A stretch of 64,000 bases of DNA from Capronia americana (lineage: Eukaryota; Ascomycota; Eurotiomycetes; Chaetothyriales; Herpotrichiellaceae), in assembly GCA_016110215.1 (NCBI GenBank), contig JADWQD010000012.1:496001-560000 (forward strand), written 5' to 3'. The translations under genes and the position numbers were made by a program. Position 1 is the first letter of the stretch, and each line of letters opens with the position of its first letter. Shown in pieces: positions 23,001 through 34,160 of the stretch. Under the pieces are notes generated by a model. The model searched no databases and was not told the DNA's origin. It worked only from the letters and a program-made list of their open reading frames with translations.

Positions 23001-24495
23001 ACCGATGTTGACGCCGCATTCGATTTCATACTTGTAGGAGCCGGACTGAATGACAGTGAAATTGTAGGTTGGGCACAGGGAAGTCGTTGGCACTGGTGTG
23101 GACGAGGAGGTCGTCGATACAGCAGTCGACTGAGTCGGCTGATTGCTCGCAATGTATGGACTGCTTGTGCCGGTGGCGTTTAGGCTAGAGTCGACCAGCT
23201 GGTAGATTCGGATGGAATTGATGCTCCAGTACCTATCACAAGATTAGGATCGGCGAATTCGCCCAGATCCAGGATCACTCACGCGTTCTGGAAGGCACCA
23301 GGCACGGCTGCAACATATGCATTGCACGTGGAGTACCCGGTCGACGCGGCACAGGAGTTCGTAGTAGAGTTCCACACACTGGACGCGCCAGCATATTCTC
23401 CGCAAAAGGCATTGTTCAAAATGACCTTGTGGCCTTGGAAATGCTGGTCGATGTTGCAGGAGCCTTGCAAATTGGCAGCTGGCAAGCCCCAGGAAGACGG
23501 ATTGGGCGTCTTGTTGGTAATGTCGGCTGGGATTGCATTCCGTGGGAAGAACCAAACACGGATATAGTCTGTTGTCCAATGCATTGCATACACGCCGCCT
23601 CCAACCGCGTTGAAGCCGGCGCCGAAGCTGGTCGTCCGATTGTCTCGTACTCCGCAGCCGACGTTGTAGCCAGGCTATTGACCGTCAGTATACTTCCGAC
23701 ATAGTCAGGATGTACTGACATAGTACGCGCAATCGTTGTTGGACAGTTGACCAGTCATGGTCCTGCTGTCTCCGGCTATCGAGCAGACCGGACTCCTAAA
23801 CAATCAGTGAGTACGTCTGTGGCCCTGTGGAACGCGGTTCCCATACGAATGTAACGTGGCAGCATTGTAAGTGACCTGGTTCACTCCTTCCATGATGTCG
23901 ATCTCGCCGTTGTTTGGCCAATTAGGCCCCAAAGTCCAGACTGCAACGGTCAGCTCAGCGCCGCCAGAGAGGACAACAATACGGACAGGCTGGCCAAGTG
24001 CCACAGATTCCCCCAGGTGCATGATTGAAGTCTCCAATGAATAACCCGTGGGTCCACGACCTCTGCGTGGAAATTCTTACGCTGGGTCTGCCCGCAGCTT
24101 GCGTTGAGCCGATGAGAGAGTTATAGTCAGAACCGATGTAGACGGGTGAGGTGTCGCTCGCACTGATCAGGCCTGTGAGCTGGGCAGAACTTCTGCTGTA
24201 GTATCTGTTCCTCTATTAGACAGTTCGCACAGCTTCCGCGGGAATATACCCACGTTACGAAGCCTCCAGTGGGATCGCCGCCCTGCGCCTGTCAGTCTCT
24301 TTCGGGAACGGCTACTCGCACCCAAGAGGTTCTCACCGTGAAGAAGTCCCATCCCTGGAAGAAGTTCGCGCCGGAGTATTCCGCGTCTAACTGGTACACA
24401 GAGCCTGTAATCGCCGCTGCATACTGGAGGTATATGAAACAGGCAAAAATCAAACGGACAGCCACGCCCCCGTGGCAGAAGGAATGGACAGCCAT
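20092..24495 (-). CDS. GPI-type cell-wall protein: GH16, PAN-like, WSC
   Basis: Eight exons, all in phase: 24495-24337, 24282-24254, 24204-23987, 23940-23847, 23795-23720, 23674-23283, 23232-21544 and 21448-20092; 1337 residues. A secretion signal covers residues 1 to about 28. GH16 spans about 30-300, with nucleophile and acid/base in GEIDIME (Glu148, Glu153), so it is probably an active endo-beta-1,3(4)-glucanase or related wall glucanase. Near 370-470 lies a Cys-rich module (ECGVNIGG, GCVGGCTYWN, ACYWK) resembling PAN/apple-like modules. A Ser/Thr stalk of about 350 residues follows, then a WSC-type module at about 840-950 (GCLGPRPN, CVSDC, QCYCSS, CPGDPTQKCGG), a second Ser/Thr/Pro stretch and a hydrophobic C-terminus (ALVPVLSLLSLLSLS) fit for GPI anchoring. 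Exon 2 is only 29 bases; intron 3 uses a weak GTCCGT donor. Confidence 0.88.
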
Positions 24496-25077
24496 GACTG
24501 GCAAAAGAACAAAAAGCAGATCGCCGCCCAGCAATGACACGCGCAAGTTGAGAAAGTACGCCCATCATGAAGGCGGTTCGAGGTGGTTTTGTACAAATAC
24601 CGGCGCGGGTATGGTAAGGAATGTGCACGGGACCTTTTCGCACAACATGCTGGAAAACAAGGGGTTACTCCATCTTACCATTCTAGAAAATCCGGGTCTT
24701 CTTGAGAATTGTCGAAGCAGTATGCATTATGAGTTGACGGGATAGAGTCAAGTTGTTTGGCGGCTCAAGCCTTGCGTAGGGGTTGAAAAACGTTGGAAAC
24801 CTAAACCGAGAATATAGTTTGCGGGAGACACGAAAGTGACTCGGTGGCTGACATCCATGTATGTAAAAGGACCGTGCTCCCCTGCATTAGCTGGAACAGT
24901 GCATGATTCCATCCTAACGCGTTGATGAAGGTCCAGATCAGAACATGTTGCTGGACCCTAGATCCCTGCTGGCGGGAGGATTCCATCCAGAATCGAAGTA
25001 CGATTGCCATTGGGTAGGCCCTTGATGATGCATGCTCTGATAGCTTGGCCGCGCAGCTTACGGACGAAGCTGCCTTC
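24496..25077. other. Intergenic, GH16 promoter side
   Basis: Upstream of the GH16 gene and downstream of the Mad1 gene. No feature recognised. Confidence 0.4.
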
Positions 25078-27378
25078 TCACGCCTCGTTTTCCTTCGTGC
25101 TAAACTTTTCGTAGAACTCCAGAGTCATGGCGGCAAGGAAGCATGGGATCTGCTTCTTCTCCTTGACCCAGAAGTTGATCAGGTCCTTGATCTCCTTAGC
25201 GAAGGCACTATCGGGACCGCCACTTATCTTCATCGTGCCATTGTCTCCGTCGAAAATAATATAGTGATCATCGTCTTCTTCCTCCTCGTCCTCGTCTCCT
25301 GCATCGTGAGTGCGACCATAATACATGCTCGACACCTTGGCCTTCCCGTTTGGCAGGAAGTTGACCTTGTAGCCAAGGACGCTTGCAATGACATCGCGGA
25401 ATTCGGCAGCCTTTTGGGTCCAGATCTCCCGTTGCCGTCTCATGCGCTTCTCCTTCTCGGCCACGACCATTTCCATGTCCCTCAAATCCAGCTTGAGCGC
25501 GTCGACTGAGCTGGCAGGAACAGTCCTGGTGCCCTGAAGGTCTTCTCCACGTAGCTGCGCCAGCAACCCTTTGTTCTCCTCCTTGAGGGTCCGCAATGTT
25601 GACATCTTTATTGCTTCGGCATTTGCCGTCGGGTTGTCGCGAAATTCGAGCACTCGAGTCTTGGAGCTTTCTCTCAGCGCCTTGAGCTGTCCTTTGGTCG
25701 CTTGGAGATCCGTAGCCAGCATCTGCGACTGTTGAGCTGTCTTCTGCAAAGCGATCTGCAGATTCTTGTTCTTCCGTAGCAGCGCCCCAAGCTGGGAACT
25801 GCCATCGCCTTCGGGATCTTGCGAATCGGCCGGTCGCTTCAACCCGCGTGGTTCTTCCTGAGTCTGAGCGGCTGTCGGGGGCGCGGCTTCCAGTCTGGAC
25901 AGGTCTGAATGCAGGGCCTGCACTTCGGCCTTGTACTGATCAACCAGATTCTCTAAGTGCTTGATCTGGTCAGATCGCTGTGCATCAAAGTTTTGATTGT
26001 CCATCAGTACAGTCTCTTCTGTGTCGAAAGTCTTCAGCTGTGCTCGGAGGTATTCCACTTCCTTAACGGCAAGCACCCGCTGTCGCTCAAGTCTTTTATA
26101 GGCTTTACTGTCCTGACCAGCTTCCTGTGCAGACTGGTTGGATCTCATCTTCTCCAATTCAGTCTTGAGCTCCTCCTTTTCTCCCTCCAATGCTCTGATG
26201 ATTTCATCCTTTTCAGCCAGATCACTCTCGACTGTGCCAAGTCTGTCAGTGATTGAAGCGTACTCGATCCGTTGCTGGACCAGAGCCTTCACCACAGCTT
26301 CTGGGGTATCGAATTCATTCTCTCGGCCCTCTCGCTCCAACAGGCTTGTCCACGTTCTCTTCTCGTCCTCAAGTATCTCTTTCTGGATCTGTGCTTCGCC
26401 TAATTGTCTCTGGACATCCTTAAGCACTTGAAGCTCGATTTCCAAACCATGCTTTTGTTCTTCCACGACCTGAACACTGCGATGGGCGTCGCGCAGCCGT
26501 CTCAACTCAGCCAGCTGTTCCCTATTCGTCGATTCGAGTTTTCGGATGTGTGACACTTGCTCAGACAGCTGGTTCTGCAGGATATTCAGCGCCTCACTAT
26601 CCGCGGAGTGCGATCTTGAGGTGCCCAACTCGGACTCCAGGGCTTCGATTCTTGCATCTCGCTGGGACAAATGTGTTTGTGATGACTCGAATTGTCGGCT
26701 CAATTGTTCCAGCTCTTGTCTTACACTGTCGACTGTCTCTTGGAGAGCGGCGCGTTTTGCCTCGATATCGTTGAGCTGGTGGTTGTAATGCCTTTCTTGG
26801 TCAGCCAGACGTGCCTGCGCATCCGCTGCGTCCTCCTTGAGGGAAGCATTCTGATCTTGTAGATCTCGTAAATGTCTTTCCAGTGCTGCCTTTTCATTCG
26901 TCCGCTGGTCCTGCAATTCGCGCAGCTCTTTCGCTATAGCCTCTTGCCTCTGGGTCGCCTTCTGGGCAGCGCTTTCGGCGGTCTGATACTTCTTGAAGTC
27001 GTTCTCGGCCCTGACTTGCTGTTCACGCAGTTCTTTCTCATGTTGCAGCGCCATAAGCCCGCGCTCCTGTTGTAAATTCTTCAGCTCATATTCGAGGGAG
27101 TTGATCTTCGCGCGCAGATTCTCATCTTGCGTCGGGTCTGGCCGCGATCCTGACGGTTGTCGAATCCTAGACTGTCTCAGTGGCTGCTGAGAGTTCTCAG
27201 CCGCTCCTCCCGAGATAAAATCGTAGGTGGGTTGGGTAGTCGTCTGTCGGTTATGGCCAGCGGAAGACGCCGGTCGAGGCAATGCTGATTGTGCGCCTGA
27301 AATACTCTTCCGCCCCGAAAGCGACGTTCTGGACGTGGACAGCCGCATGCGCTTTGAACTGGACGCCGGGGAGCTCAT
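25078..27378 (-). CDS. mad1: Spindle assembly checkpoint protein Mad1
   Basis: Single exon, 766 residues. Residues 1-85 are basic and Ser-rich, probably disordered. From about 85 to 650 the chain is an almost unbroken coiled coil (heptads rich in Leu, Glu, Gln, Arg, few Pro or Gly). The C-terminal globular part keeps Mad1 hallmarks: REIWTQKAAEFRDVIASVLG then YKVNFLPNGKAKVSSMYY, an acidic loop, and EIKDLINFWVKEKKQIPCF. Family knowledge: Mad1 holds Mad2 at unattached kinetochores and nuclear pores and lets it convert to the closed form that inhibits APC/C-Cdc20. Length matches fungal orthologues. A conserved core gene, single-copy as far as can be seen. Confidence 0.94.
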   Translation of the reverse strand: MSSPASSSKRMRLSTSRTSLSGRKSISGAQSALPRPASSAGHNRQTTTQPTYDFISGGAAENSQQPLRQSRIRQPSGSRPDPTQDENLRAKINSLEYELKNLQQERGLMALQHEKELREQQVRAENDFKKYQTAESAAQKATQRQEAIAKELRELQDQRTNEKAALERHLRDLQDQNASLKEDAADAQARLADQERHYNHQLNDIEAKRAALQETVDSVRQELEQLSRQFESSQTHLSQRDARIEALESELGTSRSHSADSEALNILQNQLSEQVSHIRKLESTNREQLAELRRLRDAHRSVQVVEEQKHGLEIELQVLKDVQRQLGEAQIQKEILEDEKRTWTSLLEREGRENEFDTPEAVVKALVQQRIEYASITDRLGTVESDLAEKDEIIRALEGEKEELKTELEKMRSNQSAQEAGQDSKAYKRLERQRVLAVKEVEYLRAQLKTFDTEETVLMDNQNFDAQRSDQIKHLENLVDQYKAEVQALHSDLSRLEAAPPTAAQTQEEPRGLKRPADSQDPEGDGSSQLGALLRKNKNLQIALQKTAQQSQMLATDLQATKGQLKALRESSKTRVLEFRDNPTANAEAIKMSTLRTLKEENKGLLAQLRGEDLQGTRTVPASSVDALKLDLRDMEMVVAEKEKRMRRQREIWTQKAAEFRDVIASVLGYKVNFLPNGKAKVSSMYYGRTHDAGDEDEEEEDDDHYIIFDGDNGTMKISGGPDSAFAKEIKDLINFWVKEKKQIPCFLAAMTLEFYEKFSTKENEA

Positions 27379-27931
27379 GTTGGTGTTGGTCAGAAATCAG
27401 GGGGAAAGACGTGCTATTCGAAGCGCAGCTTGAAGGAGGACTTGTCTCGATTGTTGTTTACACCTCGCTGCTTTCGACCGAAGCCACCGAGGATTAACCG
27501 ACTTTGCCCTCAGCCCAACTTCACTCCTTGTGTTCCTTCGCGTCGCTTTGTCTGCAGCCATCAATGGATTCTGTTTGAGTGTTCCACAGTTATTCCAGCA
27601 ACACGACTGGAAGGGCTGCTCAAGATATCCGTTCCAGCCATCGTACTGGTGCTCATCCTCCTGGTATGGCCAAGACCTTGGACTTCTCTTATCCATGCAC
27701 ATTCTCCCTTGAACGCAATCGACCTTACACCATGGACGCTGGATACTCCTGTCCAATTTCTGTTTCAGGCATCCATACATCGTGAATGCTTTGGAGCATC
27801 CAGCGCCCTTGTGCTGCTTGCAATGATGTGTCCCTTGCTACTGATTTTTTATCGAACCGGAGGAGCTGATTGCAAGGTCCGTGTAATCTTCTGCGGTCTT
27901 GACGTCGTTGCACCTTCTCGTCGACAATCAT
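27379..27931. other. Intergenic between Mad1 and BTB gene
   Basis: Promoter side of Mad1. A long frame on the + strand here has no recognisable domain and is judged fortuitous. Confidence 0.4.
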
Positions 27932-29203
27932 CTACAGTGTAGTATTCCCTGCACCAACGTCTCCACTTGGATGCCTCCTGCAGACCTCGCTTCTGGACAA
28001 GCAGTCATCCCCGTACTCAGACAGGCACCTAAGGCACACACCGCTTAACTCCGACCTCTTGACCCAGAAGCCGTAGCGCATGGTAGCTGTGAGTGATTTG
28101 GAGGTTTTGTATAAGTTATCCCACCGGACGCAAGCATTGCGATCCCCACACTTTGGGTCCACGTCATGCTTCGTCAAATCAACTTTGGACGCTGTTCTGA
28201 GAGCATCGGCTGCTGTCTTCCAGGATCCTCCATTCTGGAAATCCTCTACCTCGAGAATGTTGATACCCGCCCCCTGGAGCATGTCTGCGATGCACAGAGG
28301 TCTGTCTATGACCCGAGAGACAGCTCCCGCAAAGGTTCTGATTCCGTGCTTGATCAAGCTTCTAATATCCTCTCTCCGGCGCGCATTCAACAGGTCTGCA
28401 CGGCGTCAGCGTTGTCCGTTCCCAACAACAGCGGAATACTCACCATATAGATGGAGGTCTCCGCATTGTAGGGCTGGAAGATCCACTTCATATCCGATTT
28501 TCTTCAGCGGGTGCTCTGAGGAGACCATAAACGCTTTCGTGATCCTCCAGAGCAAAGAATCCATCTTGAAAATGACGGCGAAAGCAATCATGTCCTCAAT
28601 TCCGATCCCCGCAGGTAGAATCGGAAATTGAGGTGCGCTGGTGGGGACTTCGATAACCACATTGCTCCAGTCGACATAATCCCGTAGGGTCTTCAAAAGA
28701 TCCGGCCCTATCGCCTCCTGGCACTGATACTTGTCCGCAAAGACGATCAGACCTCGGATTTTCTCGGCTTTTATAATCTTGAGTCCGTCGGCCTTGCCGT
28801 GGATAATACAGCAGAAGTGGAGGACTGCGTGTGGGAGGTCTTCCGGAAGCTGTATGACTCGTGTCTCCGCCTCTTTGAATCCCGAAGATAGCATTCTTGA
28901 AAACACTTCCGAAGCTCCTGTGATCACTACGCCAGATACCCTGATATCGAGGGCATCCTTCCCTGTGCCGACTTTGAGCAGAACATCGCCGTTCGCAATG
29001 ATGTCTACTATCCTCGCCGCACGAGCCACCTCTGCGGAGTGAAGGTGTTAGCTTTCACCTGGCTTGCTGCCACACAAGGGGGCTACATTGTTTCTCTTAC
29101 TTTGTGGGTGTTGACTCTCTTTAGAGTCCATCGCTTCGGCGTTTCGCTTCTTCCCTGCAGGGTTGTCGAGCGTGTCAACGCGACCGTCACAACAGACTGC
29201 CAT
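27932..29203 (-). CDS. BTB/POZ-domain protein, copy 1
   Basis: Three exons: 29203-29101, 29031-28444 and 28395-27932, in phase, 384 residues. The long frame has no ATG before the domain; joining the short first exon (ATG at 29203, GTAAGA donor) solves this. The BTB fold lies near residues 45-150: DVLLKVGTGKDALDIRVSG, then VFSRMLSSGFKEAETRVIQLPED, then VLHFCCIIHGK. The rest has no known domain. Family knowledge: fungal BTB proteins of this type mediate dimerisation or cullin-3 contact; function unknown. It is a diverged tandem paralogue of the gene at 29750-31105, with the same order of motifs. Confidence 0.85.
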
Positions 29204-29749
29204 CGTGGCGTTAAGATGGTAGGGATCAAGACAAGCGAAGGCAAAGAGGTTGTGCAGTGAATGGAGTACGAGTCGGGAATCAGAAGGGCAACTGCAATGC
29301 CGGGGTATAAGCTTCACGGCAGCATCGACTGAGGCACTGAGAGGGTAGCGGTAGTGTCAGGTTTACCGCCAGATTTACTCTTGGCTCACTCCGGATTTAT
29401 TGCCAGATTCACTGCCAGGGGCAGAATCTGTGGAGGCAGCAAGAGTCCTCCATGGGCTGATTGTGCGAGCGAGAAGACATGAGGCGAAATTGCTCATTTT
29501 GGTCGAAGCTGTAGGACTGAGATAAAGGCCAGTTCGACGACACCGGCAGCGCAGCCTGACTTGGTTACCTCGAGCTTGTCCACTGCAAGCACCAAACACC
29601 TCAGTTCATATCATTCTGACGGACACCATCTAAAGGCCCAGCACTTCTCGTCTGCAGACATCACAACACTTCTGGCGCGAGCCCCTTACCCGCCGATAAC
29701 ATCCTGCCCAGTATTGCAGGGTACCTTTCACATGCTCCCAGTTCCGACC
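29204..29749. other. Intergenic between BTB copies
   Basis: Promoter side of BTB copy 1 and 3' side of copy 2. No further gene recognised. Confidence 0.4.
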
Positions 29750-31105
29750 CTATGTCGAACTACTTGATTCCGTACTGTCCTCTCCGGCATTTCCCTCCTT
29801 GCAATTGCGACAGTGGTCCCTGTCGACCAAGAAGTCAGGCTTGCCGGCCCTGAAGCAAAACAAGCAGGCACCAGGCATCGCGGTGCCGTGCTTTTCAACA
29901 ATAGCTGCCAATTCGGCGGCGAAAGGACGACGACAGTAGCAGGATAATTTTTTTGCCATCGAGGGATACCTTTTTTCCATAATACAGTCATTATCCTTGC
30001 GAGAATTGGAGTCGCATCCGAGGAGCTTTGCGACGTCGCTGACATCCCCCATTACCCTCTTCAGTGACCGCGGCTTGATTATATCGGCGAGGACGACGTT
30101 GTATTGGGACAGAAGGAAGTGGACGATACCGTATCTCGCGGCTTGACACCATAGCAAAGGCGAAAAAAGGTCGATATCCTTCTTGATGCAGCCGAGCACT
30201 TCATTCAGGAATGCACTGACGTAACGTGATTGTCTTCTGTTCATAGCATCTATCATTGTCAGTATCATGCTCGACAAGCAAACTGCCATGGGACAAAGCA
30301 CTTACCATACACGGTTTCTCCATCGGGGTTCAGGATGCTTGGGATTTTTGCGCTGCTTTGGGTAGCTCTTTTGTCTGGACAAAGAGCTAGGTAGTGTCTG
30401 GTGGCATGCCAAAAGTCCATTTTCCAGGAAAGCATTGCGCAAATATCGATCACATCCAGAAGGCTGAAGAGTCCCATTTGTGAAGGTAGACCTTTCGAAG
30501 GTGGGTGCACCCAATAGTCAAATGATATCGGGGGACTGCTGGGCTCGGTTTCCTTCAGAACCTTACGAACACAGTCCGTTATCATGAAGAGGCATGGGGC
30601 CACCACCTCCTGACTGTGCCACATATCGCTCAAGATGGCTAATGCCGCCAGTTGCTGGCTTTTGAGGTTGTAGAGCTCCACTGGTCGATGATGGACAATG
30701 TTGCAGAATTGTAGAAAGACTTTCGGGTCTTCTTCTGGGAGGCTGCTTCTTTATCAGCACTCGAGAACTTTGGAGGAGGCCGGGAAAATCAGGCCCAGCA
30801 ATACGGTTAAGGTGGGAGAGGCAGGCAGGGTAGGCTAAGAGGTTCACTCACTTGACGACCTTCGTCTCCGCCTCCGCAAACTGGCCGAACAACATCCTGG
30901 AAAGCACAGGCGATGCCAAACCCATGGCCGTTCCCAACACTTTGACATCGATGGCGTCTTCTCCAGTCCCGACTTTGAACGTGACGTCGGCGTTTGGAAC
31001 CACCTCTATGACCTTTGAGCGAGCATGCTCCTCTGCCGTGTCAATCTCATCTGCCTTGCGCTTCCGGGGCACGCAGGGGAGGGTTAGATCTCCAGTGTCG
31101 GCCAT
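29750..31105 (-). CDS. BTB/POZ-domain protein, copy 2
   Basis: Three exons: 31105-30852, 30742-30306 and 30249-29750, in phase, 396 residues from an ATG at 31105. A basic nuclear-signal-like PRKRKADE lies near residue 13. The BTB core reads DVTFKVGTGEDAIDVKVLG, VLSRMLFGQFAEAETKVV, LPEEDPKVFLQFCNIVH. The C-terminal part ends with Cys pairs (CYCRRP, CLFC, CRNC) that might bind zinc but fit no pattern I know. It is paralogous to copy 1 and lies on the same strand, so a local duplication is likely. The two proteins are much diverged beyond the BTB part. Confidence 0.86.
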
Positions 31106-31603
31106 GGTGCTGTCGTATCATGGAATGAAGACAACTGTAACAGAAGATGTTGATTTGTGTCCAAGACCAACGGACCTGGAGATGAGTGATTGATGAGTGA
31201 AGAGTGAGGAGTGCGGATGATATTTTGGAAAGTGATTTATATCGATCCCGCGAGTCTGAAGGTTTGGTCACAATGACCGGCCGGTGAACTTCACTAGTAC
31301 ATCGAAAGTGAATTAATCCAAGCGAGAAGCAAGGCAACCTCATCCACACCTGCCATTCACCTACGTTGTGTTCAACTGCCTTCTCAGTCTCGTGGAGATC
31401 TCAGGCTCAGATAGACTCGTATCTTCCGCTTCTCGTATCAACTCATCCACGCAGCAGGCAAAGTGGCACGAACGCCAGAACAGCGCTAACCCTACCGTGC
31501 GTAATGTTTTCATGACCTTTTGAGGCTTCCCCAAGCGCTATTCGTCACGCTGGGCATCCCAGATCCTTGGACCTAAGTGCAAGTGAATATTGAACCAACG
31601 GAG
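31106..31603. other. Intergenic, promoter side of BTB copy 2
   Basis: No feature recognised between the BTB gene and the TPR-CHAT relic. Confidence 0.4.
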
Positions 31604-32240
31604 TCAATTACTGTACCGCAGACGAGGCTTGTACAGCAAGGAGGATACCGACGTATACGGTCGCTGCCTCGGCTTCCTGGCCCGAACCTTCAAGACATCA
31701 TCATGCAACGCCAAAGCAACCATTCTGTCCTCCAGTGGTATGATTGTTGAAATCTGCTCGTAGAACGTCTTCGCGATGTCGCAATGTGACAGCTGGTTCA
31801 GGACATGGTTACTGCTAGGAAGGAGCAATGGATGCACAACAGATTCTGCGACACCGTTGCTATTCCCTCGAGCTCCTTCGCGGCTCCACGATCAGCCGCC
31901 TCGTCGTCACCTGCGTCCGGCATAGCTGGCATCAGTGATGCCGAGTAATTTCGGCTTCGCCGGATTCTTGAGCTTTTGAAGAACCGACGAACGTCCCTTA
32001 GCATAAGCAAGAGCTCTGATTGTTGGCGTGGAAGAGGAGATAGCAAAGCTGTAGGTATTCTCAGTCGATCCGGCAGTGTGAACACCAGCAGCGTGGAAAT
32101 CAAGGGTGACCTTCTGGAGTATCTATGACAGCTCTTCGTATCGACTGGTAGCTCCTCGTTAGATCTTCAACTTGTCGAGTTGCCACAAATTGCCTCCGGA
32201 AGTACGCGCTGATCTATGCATATATTCGCGCGTGCATGGA
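31604..32240 (-). pseudogene. Relic of a TPR-CHAT protein
   Basis: Pieces of a fungal TPR-CHAT protein appear in order but in different frames. At about 32175-32105: one TPR-like unit, VEDLTRSYQSIRRAV then TPEGHP and a stop. From about 32097: LDFHAAGVHT, then SSSTPTIRALAYAKG and KPKLLGITD, which fit the start of a CHAT peptidase domain. Then in another frame MPAMPDAGDDE with AKELEGIATVSQ, and in the first frame again VLNQLSHCDIA followed by ALHDDVLKVRA. The His and Cys-containing catalytic stretch expected just after HCDIA is missing. Frameshifts, a stop and loss of the active site make it a dead remnant. CHAT proteins are caspase-like and serve in programmed cell death. Confidence 0.65.
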
Positions 32241-33044
32241 CGAGAGCACAGGGCACAGAGCGTGTTAAATACAGGCAGTATCTGCATTTGAGAGATCAAA
32301 CAAGTAACAGGAGATTGATGGAGGGAAAATTGAATGTCTTGGCAATAAATATTCTAACACTGCCTATCCTTTTGAAATATTGTTCTAAGGCTGTGAACAG
32401 CTGACCTCTGCTTCAGGTGGCCACCATTCTCTCAGCTCTTCTGTCGTTGTTGTGCACTGCCTGTCACAACCCCGCTCGCCAAGTTCGAAGACGACGAGGA
32501 AAATAATTTACAATCACCTTGACAATTTCCAGGACCTGTCACGGACGTAAAGTTTTTAATCTTTCTGAACAGTGAATCCCCGGCATCAATTGAAACCCAT
32601 TAGGATAGACTTCCTACCCTGCATATAAAATTTTTTTTCGTCGTACAGACATACATGAATGTGGTTTTGAAACCAAGCACATATTGACAAGCCACTGTTA
32701 GGCTGTCAGGAAGAGGTCCACAGCCCCTGGGGATCGCCCAGAAAGACTGAGAATCATGGCAATTCATGCCTTGTTCTTGGACCTTTTAGCTTGTGTGCTT
32801 GTCTGAACCGTAGTTCCTGCCATAGGCCTTTGGCAGCCGAGACCCCACTGCAGTATTTATTCGACAATCAGACCTCCGCCACTTTTCTTCCTCTTACACA
32901 GCATTACACCTCAGCATACGTTCCGTTAACACCGCTTTGACTACTCTCAGGTTAACTACTCCTTACCGTGGAGAAGGTGGGCGCTATCGGAATTTTCAGT
33001 CGAGCGTCTTCATCCGTTGGGACAGCCTCGCCTTGGATCCGACG
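32241..33044. other. Intergenic, AT-rich
   Basis: Between the relic and the phosphorylase-like gene. AT-rich in part (about 32330-32650); no gene recognised. Confidence 0.35.
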
Positions 33045-34160
33045 ATGACACCTCCCCCACCGCGTGACCGCAGCGGTTTCAAGATTGCCTTGATATGTGC
33101 CCTCGAAGTCGAAGCAGATGCTGTCCATGCTGTCTTTGATAGGTTCTGGGAAGAGGAAGGAAGAGCATATGGTCAAATGACTGGAGACCACAACGCCTAC
33201 ACCACAGGTGTGATCGGCGAGCACAATGTTGTTCTGGCGTACATGCCTGGCATGGGAAAGGTCAATGCAGCCGCCGTGGTTGCCAGTATGCGGCACAGTT
33301 TCCCTGGCGTCGAGCTCGCTTTTGTGGTAGGCATATGTGGCGGCGTGCCCTTTAGCGCGGACAAACAGACGGAGATCTATCTTGGTGACCTCGTCATCAG
33401 TACCGCATTGGTCCAGTATGACTTTGGGCGGCAGTATCCTGCCATATTCGAGAGGAAAGACACCTTAGAAGACAACTTTGGTCGACCAAGCCAGCGGTTG
33501 CGTACCTGGCTCAATAAACTCAAGACCCGGCGTTATCGAGAGAAGTTGCAGCAAGATATCATGACATATCTGTGGGAGGTGCAGCAGAAGGTGCACGAAA
33601 CCACCTACCCTGGTTTGGAGAAGGACCGGCTGTACGAATCTTCGTACCTTCACAACCATCACCAGTCGCTGAATGGTGTTATGTGCGTCGTATGTCGGGA
33701 TGACAGCACCGAGATCTGTCAGAACGCCATAAAGTCAACTTGCGATCAACTGCGCTGCGAAGAAGCCAAGCTGGTTCCCCGTCTTCGCTCTCCTGACCTA
33801 GCCTTTGAAGAGCACAGACCAGCCATTCATTTCGGCAGAATGGGCACAGGAGACACCGTGATGAAGTCTGGCTTTCGACGTGACGAAATTGCGCACCAGG
33901 ACAACATCATTGCCTTTGAGATGGAGGGTGCGGGTGCGTGGGATCATTTCCCTAGTGTTGTCGTCAAGGGGGTGTGCGACTATGCTGACAGCCATAAGAA
34001 CAAAGGCTGGCAAGGGCATGCGGCCGCTGTAGCCGCAGCAGGGATGAAAGCTCTTTTGAGGCAATGGACCCATGAAATGAGTGAAATCCCCAGTCGTGAG
34101 TTATCCACACCCGACACGTCACCTCAACCCGCTAGGAGAGAGGACAGCGCAGCAATCTAG
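33045..34160 (+). CDS. Stand-alone nucleoside-phosphorylase-like protein
   Basis: Single exon of 371 residues from the ATG at 33045; the open frame reaches further upstream but without an ATG. The fold is PNP/UDP phosphorylase: FKIALICALEVEADAV at the start, GEHNVVLAYMPGMGKVNAAAV, FVVGICGGVP, GDLVISTALVQYDFGRQYP, DNIIAFEMEGAGAW and VVKGVCDYADSHKNKGWQ with HAAAVAAA. A variable insert lies near 150-240. In fungi this domain is a common N-terminal part of NLR-like immune receptors, with NACHT, NB-ARC, TPR or ankyrin parts behind it. Here none follows, so it is either a free-standing enzyme-like protein or the detached front of a former receptor. A relic of a similar domain lies 2.2 kb away. Confidence 0.88.
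   Translation: MTPPPPRDRSGFKIALICALEVEADAVHAVFDRFWEEEGRAYGQMTGDHNAYTTGVIGEHNVVLAYMPGMGKVNAAAVVASMRHSFPGVELAFVVGICGGVPFSADKQTEIYLGDLVISTALVQYDFGRQYPAIFERKDTLEDNFGRPSQRLRTWLNKLKTRRYREKLQQDIMTYLWEVQQKVHETTYPGLEKDRLYESSYLHNHHQSLNGVMCVVCRDDSTEICQNAIKSTCDQLRCEEAKLVPRLRSPDLAFEEHRPAIHFGRMGTGDTVMKSGFRRDEIAHQDNIIAFEMEGAGAWDHFPSVVVKGVCDYADSHKNKGWQGHAAAVAAAGMKALLRQWTHEMSEIPSRELSTPDTSPQPARREDSAAI

Noticed and set aside
25957..27190. Several + strand frames opposite Mad1
   Set aside because: Shadows of the coiled-coil coding sequence.
27430..27942. Open frame of 170 codons upstream of Mad1
   Set aside because: No domain, and similar frames lie on the other strand; it fits chance in a GC-moderate promoter.
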